DNA of 48,312 bases, taken from assembly GCF_900302465.1 (NCBI RefSeq), contig NZ_OMOR01000004.1, positions 1 to 48,312 of the forward strand. The letters run 5' to 3'. Positions 8,330-17,396 of the stretch are shown here, one piece after another. Below the pieces are notes generated by a model. The model was not told the DNA's origin. It worked only from the letters and a program-made list of their open reading frames with translations, and did no database searches. The DNA is from Ascidiaceihabitans donghaensis (GTDB lineage: Bacteria; Pseudomonadota; Alphaproteobacteria; Rhodobacterales; Rhodobacteraceae). The first letter of the stretch is position 1; the number at the start of each line of letters is the position of its first letter. A program made the position numbers and the translations under genes.

Positions 8330-9205
8330 ATGGATTTTTTGCAGCTGATTATCAGCGGCCTGGCCAATGGCTGTGTCTATGGGCTGATCGCCTTGGGCTT
8401 CGTGCTGATTTACAAAGCCACAGAGGCTGTGAATTTCGCGCAAGGTGATTTCATGATGCTGGGTGCATTTGTGTGTATCGGCTTTACCAACCACGAATAT
8501 ATGGGGCTGAACTTTTGGTTGGCGGTGCCCTTATCGATCCTTGTGATGGGCGTCTTCGGGTATCTGTTCAACTGGGGCATCCTGCGCCACATGTTTGGTC
8601 AATCGCAAACGTCGATTGTGATCCTGACCATCGCCATGGGGTTCATCATCCGCTTCTTCGCCGGTTCCATCTGGAGTCATGAACCCACATCCCTTGAAAC
8701 CCCATACGCGGGTCAGGACATCCGTAGTGGCGGGGTCGTTTTGGGCATCGACGAGGTTTTGATCGTTGTTGTCACGGGCATCTTGACGGTTCTGTTTTAT
8801 CTGTTTTTCTCACGCAGTCGCATTGGACTTGCCATGCAGGCCGCGTCCCAAAACCAGCTGGCCGCCTATTACATGGGCATCCCCGTGAAACGCATTCACA
8901 GCCTTGTCTGGGGCTTGTCGGGTATGGTCGCTGCTGTCGCGGGTATCCTGTTTGCATCCAAGGGCGCGATTGATCCATCCACAGGCCTTTTGGGCATCAA
9001 GGCCTTTGCGGCGGCTGCCATCGGCGGGTTCGGGTCCCTGCCCGGCGCTTTGCTGGGTGGCTTGATCATCGGGCTGGTCGAACCCTTAGCCTCGCGCTTT
9101 GGTCCCCCCGGCGTCAGTCAGATCGCGCCATATGCGATTTTGCTTTTGATCCTCATCTTCCGCCCCGGCGGCATCTTTTCTCAGACGCAAAGAAAGAAGG
9201 TGTAA
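8330..9205 (+). CDS. livH: Branched-chain amino-acid-type ABC transporter permease (LivH)
   Basis: Inner-membrane permease of 291 aa, hydrophobic throughout, opening DFLQLIISGLANGCVYGLIALGFVLIYKATEAVNFAQGDF, which is characteristic of LivH. The late segment KAFAAAAIGGFGSLPGALLGG is the conserved loop that contacts the ATPases. I chose the ATG at 8330 because GGGAGGAG precedes it; the longer frame adds a non-family extension. It is the first gene of a five-gene run (permease, permease, ATPase, ATPase, acyl-CoA ligase), then the binding protein. With two CoA-ester enzymes nearby, the cargo is more likely a carboxylic acid than an amino acid. Confidence 0.93.
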   Translation: MDFLQLIISGLANGCVYGLIALGFVLIYKATEAVNFAQGDFMMLGAFVCIGFTNHEYMGLNFWLAVPLSILVMGVFGYLFNWGILRHMFGQSQTSIVILTIAMGFIIRFFAGSIWSHEPTSLETPYAGQDIRSGGVVLGIDEVLIVVVTGILTVLFYLFFSRSRIGLAMQAASQNQLAAYYMGIPVKRIHSLVWGLSGMVAAVAGILFASKGAIDPSTGLLGIKAFAAAAIGGFGSLPGALLGGLIIGLVEPLASRFGPPGVSQIAPYAILLLILIFRPGGIFSQTQRKKV

Positions 9206-9206
9206 G

Positions 9207-10313
9207 ATGCGCTTTGTCTTCAAAACGTCTTATGATGCGGACATCCGCCTGTTCAAACATCGCGCCCAAGCTGTCTGGTATGCTTTGCTTTTGCTGCTTG
9301 TGCTGGCTACGCCGCTGTATTTTGTGGCCATCGGCGACGCCTATCTTCTGGGTGAAATCACCGGTGTCCTGATTTTGGCCATCGCAGGCATGGGGCTGAT
9401 GCTGCTGACCGGCCACACTGGATTGCCAAGCCTTGGCCACGCCACCTTCATGGCCATCGGCTGCTATGCAAACATCAACTTGTTGGGCGCAGGGGTGCCT
9501 TGGGTCATCGCCTTTCCTGTGTCCGGTTTGATCGCTGGCATCTTAGGCACGATGATCGCCCTGCCTGTTTTGCGCTTACACGGTGTGTATCTGGCGCTGG
9601 CCACTTTGGCTGTTTCCATCCTGACCAGCGACTTTGTTGTCATACTGGAGCCATGGACCGGCGGTATCGCGGGTGCAGCCGTGCCAGATATCAATATCTT
9701 CGGCATGGAAGTGAACCGTTATTCAACACCTTACAAATTCTACTATCTGGTGTTGTTCGTGGCCATCTTGATCGTTTGGTTCTACCGCAACCTTTTGCGC
9801 ACACCGACGGGGCGCAGCTTTACGGCGGTGCGCGACAGCGAAATCTCGGCACGGGCCATGGGCATCAACCTGACGCGCACCAAGGCCACATCGTTCTTTC
9901 TATCCGCGACGGCTGCGGGATTGGCGGGGGCCTTGTTCGGACATTCCGCGGGCTACGTCACCAACGAAACCTTCGATCTGGTTATGTCGATCACGCTGCT
10001 GCTGATGATCGTCATCGGGGGGTTGGGCTTTATCCATGGTGCGTTTTTCGGGGCGATTGTCGTGGGCATCATCCCTGTGGCCATCGCCAACGGGCGGTCC
10101 TTTTTGGCGACGACCTTCGATGTGAACATCAACATTCCAGGTCTGGAAAGCGCGTTGTTCGCCTTTATCCTGATCTGCTTTATCCTGTTTGAACCCATGG
10201 GGCTTTACGGACGATGGTTAAAAATACGAACCTATTTTGAGCTGTTCCCCTTCTACCGCAAAGACATGTTCAAACGTCAGAAATCCTACCTCAAGACGGA
10301 CCGTGTACAATGA
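9207..10313 (+). CDS. livM: Branched-chain amino-acid-type ABC transporter permease (LivM)
   Basis: Second permease of the LIV importer, 368 aa with about eight to nine hydrophobic helices. GLMLLTGHTGLPSLGHATFMAIGCY and GRSFTAVRDSEISARAMGIN are LivM family signatures, the latter being the loop facing the ATPase. It begins one base after the livH stop and its own stop overlaps the next start (ATGA, 10310-10313), so expression is tightly coupled. The short charged C-terminal tail (residues 345-368) is ordinary for the family. Confidence 0.93.
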   Translation: MRFVFKTSYDADIRLFKHRAQAVWYALLLLLVLATPLYFVAIGDAYLLGEITGVLILAIAGMGLMLLTGHTGLPSLGHATFMAIGCYANINLLGAGVPWVIAFPVSGLIAGILGTMIALPVLRLHGVYLALATLAVSILTSDFVVILEPWTGGIAGAAVPDINIFGMEVNRYSTPYKFYYLVLFVAILIVWFYRNLLRTPTGRSFTAVRDSEISARAMGINLTRTKATSFFLSATAAGLAGALFGHSAGYVTNETFDLVMSITLLLMIVIGGLGFIHGAFFGAIVVGIIPVAIANGRSFLATTFDVNINIPGLESALFAFILICFILFEPMGLYGRWLKIRTYFELFPFYRKDMFKRQKSYLKTDRVQ

Positions 10314-11101
10314 GCTTGCTTGAGATTGAAAACGTCACCCTGCGCTTTGGCGGACTGGTGGCTGTCGACAACGTATCGCTGAACGTCAATGAGGGCGAAG
10401 TCTTTGCCCTTGTCGGTCCCAACGGGGCAGGCAAATCGACAATCTTCAACTTGATTTCGCGGTTCTACGACCCGGCCGAGGGGCGCATCACCTTTGATGG
10501 GAATGACCTGCTGACCCGCACATCGGATCAAGTGCCCAGCTTTGGCATCGCCCGCACATTCCAGAACATCGAACTGTTTGAACAGGCCAGCGTGTTGCAA
10601 AACCTGTTGGTGGGTCGTCACAGGCACCGGCAAACCGGCATGCTGTCCAACATCGTCTTTTCGCCCAAAGCGCACCGCGAAGAACTGCGTCACCGTGCAG
10701 CCGTGGAAGAAGTCATCGACTTTTTGAACCTGCAAGCCTACCGCGACAAGATGATTGGCGGCCTGCCCTACGGCGTGCGTAAAGTGGTCGAACTGGGCCG
10801 TGCCTTGGCGTCAGAACCCAAGCTTTTGTTGCTGGACGAACCCGCGTCGGGCCTGTCCGTCGAGGAAACCCAAGACATGGCCTTTTGGATCGAAGACATC
10901 CAGACGCAAATGGGTATTTCTGTGATGATGGTCGAACACGACATGGGGTTGGTGTCTGCGGTGTCGAACCGCGTCATGGCCCTGTCGGATGGCAAGGAAC
11001 TGGCAACCGGTACCGCCGCGGAAGTGCAATCGCACCCCGCCGTGATCGAGGCCTATCTGGGCACCGGCGAAATCTCCAAAACAGGGACATCGCGCGCATG
11101 A
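10310..11101 (+). CDS. livG: Branched-chain amino-acid-type ABC transporter ATPase (LivG)
   Basis: Cytoplasmic ATPase of 263 aa driving the LIV importer. Walker A is GPNGAGKST (about residues 36-44), Walker B is LLLLDEP (about 170-176), and ARTFQNIELF is the LivG-type Q-loop region. The ABC signature region is degenerate: LPYGVRKVVELGRALA replaces the usual LSYGQQR form, which is common in LivG. Start and stop both overlap the neighbouring genes by four bases, so it is translated as part of one unit. Confidence 0.93.
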   Translation: MSLLEIENVTLRFGGLVAVDNVSLNVNEGEVFALVGPNGAGKSTIFNLISRFYDPAEGRITFDGNDLLTRTSDQVPSFGIARTFQNIELFEQASVLQNLLVGRHRHRQTGMLSNIVFSPKAHREELRHRAAVEEVIDFLNLQAYRDKMIGGLPYGVRKVVELGRALASEPKLLLLDEPASGLSVEETQDMAFWIEDIQTQMGISVMMVEHDMGLVSAVSNRVMALSDGKELATGTAAEVQSHPAVIEAYLGTGEISKTGTSRA

Positions 11102-11892
11102 CCAACGACAGCACATCCTCAAACGTCGTTTTGCAAATCGACAACCTTGAAAGCTATTATGGCCCCATCATGGCCATTCGCGGCGTCAGCCTGAAGGTCC
11201 ACGAAGGCCAGATCGTCACCGTTCTGGGGGCCAATGGCGCGGGCAAAACGACCCTGTTGAAAACCATCTCGGGTGTCATGGATCCCGAAAAAGGCAGTGT
11301 CCAGATGGAGGGCACGCCCATCCACGCGATGGAACCCGACGACATCGTGCGCCGCGGCATCGTGCACGTTCCCGAAGGCCGCGAGATCTTTCCGCTGATG
11401 ACTGTGGCCGAGAACATCGCCATGGGCGCCTACACGCGAAAAGATCGCGGCAACATCGCGCGGGACGAGGAAATGGTATATTCCTATTTCCCCGTCCTTA
11501 AAGACCGTCGCGCCCAACGCGCAGGCACCCTGTCTGGCGGGCAACAGCAGATGTTGGCCATCGGTCGCGGATTGATGTCGCAGCCCAAATTGATGCTTCT
11601 GGACGAACCGTCGCTGGGTCTGTCCCCGCTTCTGACGCAGGAGATTTTTGAAATCATCGTGCGCCTGAATCGCGAACAAAAAGTCACGATGATGCTGGTG
11701 GAACAAAACGCCAAAGTGGCGTTGGATGCCGCTGACTATGGCTACGTGATGGAGCTTGGGCGCATTGTGATGGACGACAAGGCCGAGGTTCTCGCCGCGT
11801 CCAAGGACATTCAGGAATTCTATCTTGGCGTCAGTCAGGATGAAAACCAGCGCGGACAACGCCGCTGGAAACAACGCAAAACGTGGAGATAG
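11098..11892 (+). CDS. livF: Branched-chain amino-acid-type ABC transporter ATPase (LivF)
   Basis: Second ATPase of the LIV importer, 264 aa. Walker A GANGAGKTT (about residues 44-52), LivF-type VPEGREIFPLMTVAENI, ABC signature LSGGQQQ and Walker B LMLLDEPSLGLSPLL are all intact. The start is the ATG overlapping the livG stop. The C-terminus carries an extra basic tail (QRGQRRWKQRKTW) beyond the usual end, which may be neutral. The next gene, an acyl-CoA ligase, begins four bases after the stop, so import and CoA activation are probably co-expressed. Confidence 0.93.
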   Translation: MTNDSTSSNVVLQIDNLESYYGPIMAIRGVSLKVHEGQIVTVLGANGAGKTTLLKTISGVMDPEKGSVQMEGTPIHAMEPDDIVRRGIVHVPEGREIFPLMTVAENIAMGAYTRKDRGNIARDEEMVYSYFPVLKDRRAQRAGTLSGGQQQMLAIGRGLMSQPKLMLLDEPSLGLSPLLTQEIFEIIVRLNREQKVTMMLVEQNAKVALDAADYGYVMELGRIVMDDKAEVLAASKDIQEFYLGVSQDENQRGQRRWKQRKTWR

Positions 11893-11896
11893 CCCA

Positions 11897-13777
11897 ATGA
11901 CCGACACGCTTCCCCCACAGCAAACCCTGCATGGGCTGACAATCAATGCGGATCTGTCGCAGGGTCCTTTCTATATTGACGGGCAAGACACCACGCCCAA
12001 GCTGTTTCGCGCCCGCTGCAAGGAACACGGCACACGCACCGCGCACCGTGAAAAGACATTTGGCGTATGGCGATCCCATTCGTGGACGGACTATTTTGAA
12101 CGGGCCAAACACCTTGGCCTTGGTCTGGTGTCGCTTGGGTTGAAGCGCGGCGAAGTCGTGTCGATCCTGTCCGAGGATAATAAGGAATGGATGTACACCG
12201 ACATGGGTGTGCAGTCTGTGGGCGGCATTTGTTCAGGCATCTACACCACCGATTCCGCGTCACAGCTGGAATATCTGGTCAACAACTCTGACAGCCGGTT
12301 TCTGATTGTAGAAAACGACGAACAGCTGGACAAATTCCTGCAAGTGCGTGACGCGATGCCGGGGCTGCTGAAAGTCATCGTGATTGAACGCGACGGGCTG
12401 CACGGATTTGAAGATCCGCAGATCATCTTTTTGGATGAGCTATACGAGATTGGCAAAACCTACGACGCTGCCAACCCGACGGCCTTTGATATCTCAATCG
12501 ACGCCACAAAACCCGATGATACGGCGATCTTGGTCTACACATCAGGCACCACGGGCAAGCCCAAAGGCGCAATGATCAGCCACGGCAACCTGATCTTTTC
12601 GGTGTCTGCTGGCCTGCGGGACGGCCCCGTCTTTGATACCGACGATCAGCTTTGCTTTTTGCCGCTGTGTCACATTCTGGAACGGGTGTTTTCGGTCAAC
12701 GGGCCGATTGCAGCCGCCTCGACCATCAACTTTGCAGAAAGCCCCGAGACGATCTTTGACAACCTGCAAGAGGTCAGCCCGCAAACGTTTGTAGCTGTGC
12801 CTCGCCTTTGGGAAAAGATTTACAGCCAGGTGTCGATCCGCATCGGGGACGCCACAGGTCTGCAAAAATGGGCCTACGCCAAGGCCTTGGCAGCTGGCAA
12901 CGCCCGTGCCGATAGCATCGCAGAAGGCAAAACACCGTCGTTTGGTACCAAGCTGTCCTACCAGTTCTGGAACTTTGCAGTGCTGCAGAACCTGCGCCGC
13001 ATGATCGGCATGGACCGCTTGCGGCGCGGCGGTTCGGGTGCGGCGCCAATTTCACCGGACTTGCTGCGGTGGTATCAGTCCATCGGCGTGCCTGTGCTGG
13101 AAGGCTACGGGATGACCGAAAGCTCTGGTGTGATTTCGATCAACAACCTGACCTCTAACAAGGTCGGCACTGTGGGCGCAGCCCTGCCCGGCGCAAACAT
13201 CCGCATATCCCCAGAGGGCGAAGTCCAATACAGCGCAGGCAACGTGTTCCAAGGCTATTGGAAGAACCCTGAAAAGACGGCGGAAACCTTCACCGAAGAC
13301 GGCTGGTTGCGCACAGGCGACGTGGGTTTTCTGGACAACGAAGGGTTCTTGAAAATCACCGGACGGATGAAAGACATCATCATCACCGCCGGCGGCAAGA
13401 ACATCACCCCCGCCGAGATCGAAAACAAGATGAAGTTCTCGCCTTATGTGTCGGACGTGGTGGTGATCGGCGACAAACGCAAATTCCTGACCTGCCTTGT
13501 GATGATCGACCAGGAAAACGTCGAGAAATTCGCACAGGACCGTCGGGTGCCATTTTCCAACTACGCATCCTTGTGTGCAGCCAGCGAAGTGCAGGACCTG
13601 ATCCGCGACACCATCACGGAAGTGAACAAGGATTTCGCACGGGTCGAACAGATCAAGGATTTCCGCCTGATCGACGTGCTTCTGACCGCCGACGACGACG
13701 AACTGACACCCACGATGAAGCTGAAACGCAGCTTTGTGGAAACGAAACATGCGGGGCTGATCGGCCAGATGTATTGA
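11897..13777 (+). CDS. Long-chain-type acyl-CoA synthetase (AMP-forming)
   Basis: Adenylate-forming ligase of 626 aa that activates a carboxylic acid with ATP and CoA. The P-loop motif YTSGTTGKPKGAMISHGN (about residues 214-231), the A5 motif EGYGMTESS (about 400-408), WLRTGDVGFLD and the hinge GRMKDIIITAGGKNITPAEIE are all intact. Length and spacing match long-chain FadD/FAA-like ligases rather than short acyl or aryl ligases. It sits between livF and the binding-protein gene, an arrangement that suggests the imported acid is activated at once. The acyl-CoA dehydrogenase at 6853 could take the product. Confidence 0.92.
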   Translation: MTDTLPPQQTLHGLTINADLSQGPFYIDGQDTTPKLFRARCKEHGTRTAHREKTFGVWRSHSWTDYFERAKHLGLGLVSLGLKRGEVVSILSEDNKEWMYTDMGVQSVGGICSGIYTTDSASQLEYLVNNSDSRFLIVENDEQLDKFLQVRDAMPGLLKVIVIERDGLHGFEDPQIIFLDELYEIGKTYDAANPTAFDISIDATKPDDTAILVYTSGTTGKPKGAMISHGNLIFSVSAGLRDGPVFDTDDQLCFLPLCHILERVFSVNGPIAAASTINFAESPETIFDNLQEVSPQTFVAVPRLWEKIYSQVSIRIGDATGLQKWAYAKALAAGNARADSIAEGKTPSFGTKLSYQFWNFAVLQNLRRMIGMDRLRRGGSGAAPISPDLLRWYQSIGVPVLEGYGMTESSGVISINNLTSNKVGTVGAALPGANIRISPEGEVQYSAGNVFQGYWKNPEKTAETFTEDGWLRTGDVGFLDNEGFLKITGRMKDIIITAGGKNITPAEIENKMKFSPYVSDVVVIGDKRKFLTCLVMIDQENVEKFAQDRRVPFSNYASLCAASEVQDLIRDTITEVNKDFARVEQIKDFRLIDVLLTADDDELTPTMKLKRSFVETKHAGLIGQMY

Positions 13778-13828
13778 CATCGGGGCCTGAGGCTTTTCAC
13801 ATCAAAATTATAAAAAGGGAGAAGACAC

Positions 13829-14992
13829 ATGAAACATACAACAAAACTGGTGGCCGCCGCCGTCGCAGCCACAATCGCTGCCGGTCCAGCGATGGCAGAA
13901 CAAGGCATCACAGACACCGAAGTCCTTATCGGGTCCAACCAGGATTTGTCCGGCCCGTTTGCAGCCTTCGGCGCACCCGCCGTCAAAGCGGCACAGCTGG
14001 TGTTTGATGAAGTCAACGAAGCTGGCGGCGTTCACGGACGCAAAATCCGCTTTATCGTGGAAGATCACGCCTATCAAATGCCCAAAGCTATCCAAGGCAT
14101 GAACAAGCTGGTCAACGGCGACAAAGTCTTTGCAATGCTGTTGTCCTTGGGCACGCCGATGAACATCGCAGCCTTCAAACTGCAAGACGCCAAAAACGTG
14201 CCAAACGTGTCGCCCCTGTCTGCGGCCCGACAAATGGCAGAACCGTTTTCACCACTGCACTACGCAGGCACCGCGACATACTACGAACAAATCCGCGTTG
14301 GTGTGACGTATCTGGCTGAACAAAAGAACGTCAGCAACATCTGTGCGATGTACCTGCCAACCGACTTCGGCAAAGACATCAAAGAAGGCGCAGAAAGCAT
14401 TTCCGCTGAAACAGACGGGCTGAACTTTGTCTCTGAAACAACGCACAAGCCGGACGATGCGGACTTTGTGGGCGCGTTGCAAAAGCTGAACGCCGATGGA
14501 TGCGAAATCGTGGCATTGGCCTTGGGTGTGCGTCAGGCGATCACTGTGTCCGGCACAGCGAAAAAGCTGGGTTTGACCAACATGTCCTTCCTGAACTCCT
14601 CTGCGGGCTTCCACACAGTTATGGCCAAAGTGCCGGGCGGCGTCACCGAAGGCATGTATGCAGCCTCTGGTTGGGCTGATCTGTTGTCGCGTATGGACAA
14701 GCCTGAAGTGCAAAAGTTCTTCAAGCGTTTCACAGACGCGACAGGCGAAGCATTGCCGGGCTCCGGCGCATTGCTGGGCCACTCTGCTGCAGAAACAATG
14801 ATCCGTGCTTTGGAAGCGGCAGGCCCTGATCTGAACGCCAAATCCTTTCAAGCCGGCATCGAAAGTTTGAACTACGAAGATGTCGTATCGGGCAACACAG
14901 TGACATATTCCGCGACAGACCACCAAGGCGCGGATGAAGTTGTGATTTCTGTCATAAAAGACGGCAACTGGATGGAAATCGCGCGCAAATAA
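13829..14992 (+). CDS. livK: LIV-type ABC transporter substrate-binding protein (LivK-like)
   Basis: Periplasmic binding protein of 387 aa. The signal peptide is MKHTTKLVAAAVAATIAAG with cleavage likely after AMA (residue 23). EVLIGSNQDLSGPFAAFG and LVFDEVNEAGGVHGRKI are typical of the type I periplasmic binding fold used by LIV systems. The ribosome-binding site GGGAGAAG precedes the start. It completes a full LIV importer with the genes at 8330-11892. The gene ends just before a strong terminator (15018-15047), which closes the operon. The ligand is unlikely to be a branched-chain amino acid given the acyl-CoA enzymes in the same unit. Confidence 0.93.
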   Translation: MKHTTKLVAAAVAATIAAGPAMAEQGITDTEVLIGSNQDLSGPFAAFGAPAVKAAQLVFDEVNEAGGVHGRKIRFIVEDHAYQMPKAIQGMNKLVNGDKVFAMLLSLGTPMNIAAFKLQDAKNVPNVSPLSAARQMAEPFSPLHYAGTATYYEQIRVGVTYLAEQKNVSNICAMYLPTDFGKDIKEGAESISAETDGLNFVSETTHKPDDADFVGALQKLNADGCEIVALALGVRQAITVSGTAKKLGLTNMSFLNSSAGFHTVMAKVPGGVTEGMYAASGWADLLSRMDKPEVQKFFKRFTDATGEALPGSGALLGHSAAETMIRALEAAGPDLNAKSFQAGIESLNYEDVVSGNTVTYSATDHQGADEVVISVIKDGNWMEIARK

Positions 14993-15017
14993 GGCGCTTG
15001 GTTCCAGTAAAAAATCG

Positions 15018-15047
15018 AAAAGCGGGTCGTATCATCGGCCCGCTTTT
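15018..15047 (+). terminator. Rho-independent terminator closing the LIV operon
   Basis: AAAAGCGGG (15018-15026) pairs with CCCGCTTTT (15039-15047) and the T-run continues to 15050. It lies between convergent genes and the A/T symmetry would let it work in both directions. Confidence 0.9.
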
Positions 15048-15063
15048 TTTATTGCGATCCGCC

Positions 15064-17169
15064 TTATTCCGCAGCTGTCTGTGCAGATGGCATTTCGACA
15101 GGTGTCAGGCTGACGGGCAATCCGTTGAACGCCGCATTTCCTGTCAAAACATCGACACGTTGGTCATCGGTCAAATCATTAATCGAGGCTGTGAGGGTTT
15201 GTGTGGCCGCTGACAATTGCCCCCCGCCCTGACCCCACCCTTGCGGGATCGAAACAACACCGGGGGCCATGTCGTCTGTCACTTCTGCTGGCACCACAAT
15301 ATGCCCGACGCGGGACGCAACATGCACCTGTGCGCCGTCGGCAATGCCCAAGTCACCCGCATCTTGCGGATTGATTTGCACGGTACACCGATTGCGCCCC
15401 TTCACCAGACGCGGCGCGTTCTGCGTCCATGAATTGTGACTGCGCACTTGCCGGCGTCCAATCATAACATAGGGGCGATCCGTTGGCGTCTCGTGCGCCA
15501 AAAGGCGCGGCAGATCAGCGACAAATACGTCCGGGCACAAGTTCAATCGCCCATCAGGGGTCTGCAAGCGCGGTGCCAAACATGGCAAAAGCGGGCCAAG
15601 ATCAAGTGACCCTTCGTGATCCTTCAACACATCCACCGACACGGCCTGTGCATGAAACCCACGCGACAACGCATGATCCAATTGCTCGGACGGTGACGGG
15701 CCAAGGTCGCGGCCACCCGTCAAAGCATTTCCAAGGCGTGCAAAGATTTCCCATTCCGGAATCATACCTTTAGGGCGATCAAACAACGCGTCTGCGTAAT
15801 TTGCTGTGTTGCGCACTGCAAATGAATGGAACACCGTATCGTAAACCGGTTCTTCAAGGGCAACAGTGCCCGGCAAAATCAGGTCGGCGTGTTGCGTTGT
15901 ATCATTGATATGGATGTCCACGGACACCATGAAGTCCAACGCCTTCAAGGCCTTTTCAATGCGCCGCCCATTCGGGGCCGTCAGCACAGGATTGCCCGCA
16001 ACAGTGATCATTCCCTTGATTTGACCAGCACCGGGGGTTTCCATTTCCTCTGCCAACACGGCGCTTGGAAATTCCCCGTTATAAAGCGGCAAACCAGAAA
16101 CACGGCTGCGTTTTTCGGGGTAGGTGCGTGGGGCACCTTTGCGCCGCGTCAATCCCACGTTGTCAAAGGCCGGGGTCGTAAACATCGCCCCCCCCAACGC
16201 ATCAAAATTTCCGGTGATGATGTTCAAGGCGTTTGTCGCCCATTGGCACAGACCACCATATGATTGCGTCGACGCGCCCATACGCGAATAACACACAGCA
16301 CGTTCCGCACCTGTGAAATCGGCCGCAAGTTTATGAATTGTGGTTGCGTCAATGCCAGTGTGGCTGGCTGCCAGCTCAGGCGTGAACGGCTGCACGGCAT
16401 CCCGCAACGCCTCGACCCCGTTGGTCACACCCTCCAGTGCACCAAGATCCACTGCATTTTGTGCAAAGACCTCGTGGATCAAAGCAAGGATCAAAAACGC
16501 ATCTGTTTCAGGCCGGATAAAGTGGTGTTCAGCGGCGCGGCGTGCTGTTTCTGTGCGGCGTGGATCAATCACGACCATACGGCCTCCGCGCGCTTGCAAA
16601 TCATCGATGCGCCCGGGAAAGTCCGGTGCCGTCATCATGGATCCGTTGGACACCACAGGGTTCCCGCCAATCACCAGCAGGTAATCCGTGCGATCCAGAT
16701 CAGGGATCGGCATCAGCATCGGATGGCCAAGCATATGAATAGAGGCAACATGATGCGGAATCTGGTCAGAGGTCGCAGATGAATAACGTTGCGTTGTGCC
16801 GATGGCTTTTATCAGCCGTGGCAACGTCATCAGGTTTGCAAATTTATGGGCGTTGGGATTGCCAAGATATGCCCCGAACCCGTCTTTGCCATGCACATCC
16901 TGCACCGAACGTATGCCATGGGCCGCGTAGTCAATCGCCTCATCCCAATCGACAGGCTCCCATTCCTGCCCCCGCTTGCGTAAAGGCGTTGTGACCCGGT
17001 CAGGGTCGGTGCGAAAATCCTGCAACGCGACAGCTTTCGGGCAAATATGGCCCCGCGACAACGGATCTTCTTTGTGCGGTTTGATGCTAAGAACCTGATC
17101 GCCTTCGTGTTCGATCACAAGGCCACACATCGCTTCGCAGATATTGCACGTCCGGTAATGTCGCTGCAT
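15064..17169 (-). CDS. Molybdopterin-dependent oxidoreductase, catalytic subunit
   Basis: Large-subunit protein of 701 aa of the Mo-bisMGD (DMSO reductase/formate dehydrogenase) superfamily. The N-terminal CNICEAMCG with HICPKA (about residues 8-16 and 43) supplies the four Cys for a [4Fe-4S] cluster. GGNPVVSNG, YSRMGASTQSYGG, VAGNPVLTAP and the C-terminal molydop-binding domain (RSHNSWTQNAPRL) bind the cofactor. No Tat leader is visible, so it is probably cytoplasmic. I place the start at 17169, after AGGA. No iron-sulfur or membrane partner subunit is adjacent, so its electron acceptor is unknown. It is divergent from the aldehyde dehydrogenase; the substrate is not evident. Confidence 0.88.
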   Translation of the reverse strand: MQRHYRTCNICEAMCGLVIEHEGDQVLSIKPHKEDPLSRGHICPKAVALQDFRTDPDRVTTPLRKRGQEWEPVDWDEAIDYAAHGIRSVQDVHGKDGFGAYLGNPNAHKFANLMTLPRLIKAIGTTQRYSSATSDQIPHHVASIHMLGHPMLMPIPDLDRTDYLLVIGGNPVVSNGSMMTAPDFPGRIDDLQARGGRMVVIDPRRTETARRAAEHHFIRPETDAFLILALIHEVFAQNAVDLGALEGVTNGVEALRDAVQPFTPELAASHTGIDATTIHKLAADFTGAERAVCYSRMGASTQSYGGLCQWATNALNIITGNFDALGGAMFTTPAFDNVGLTRRKGAPRTYPEKRSRVSGLPLYNGEFPSAVLAEEMETPGAGQIKGMITVAGNPVLTAPNGRRIEKALKALDFMVSVDIHINDTTQHADLILPGTVALEEPVYDTVFHSFAVRNTANYADALFDRPKGMIPEWEIFARLGNALTGGRDLGPSPSEQLDHALSRGFHAQAVSVDVLKDHEGSLDLGPLLPCLAPRLQTPDGRLNLCPDVFVADLPRLLAHETPTDRPYVMIGRRQVRSHNSWTQNAPRLVKGRNRCTVQINPQDAGDLGIADGAQVHVASRVGHIVVPAEVTDDMAPGVVSIPQGWGQGGGQLSAATQTLTASINDLTDDQRVDVLTGNAAFNGLPVSLTPVEMPSAQTAAE

Positions 17170-17396
17170 AGCGCGTATCCTGTACTTTGGGTCAAGGTCC
17201 TTAAAGACGACGCGATTTGCGGAATCCATGCAAGGTTTGCGATGATTTACGTGACGTCCTGCTTTGACGGAAAACAAGGCTGACAGCCGCGCAGACGACA
17301 TTCGCACAAAGCGTCATGGAACCATCTGATGCGCATCACGTTGTGTCCCCGACAGCGCCCGGCACCCTGCCTGGACATTCTAAATTGAAGGTTCTC
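17170..17396. promoter_or_regulatory. Divergent region between molybdoenzyme and aldehyde dehydrogenase
   Basis: A 227-base gap with both promoters presumably inside. AGGA precedes the molybdoenzyme start and GAAGG the aldehyde dehydrogenase start. I see no convincing operator or other gene. Confidence 0.4.

Noticed and set aside
11119-11946. A 275-codon minus-strand frame over livF
   Set aside because: Antisense to an intact ATPase with all motifs; composition typical of a reversed high-GC gene.
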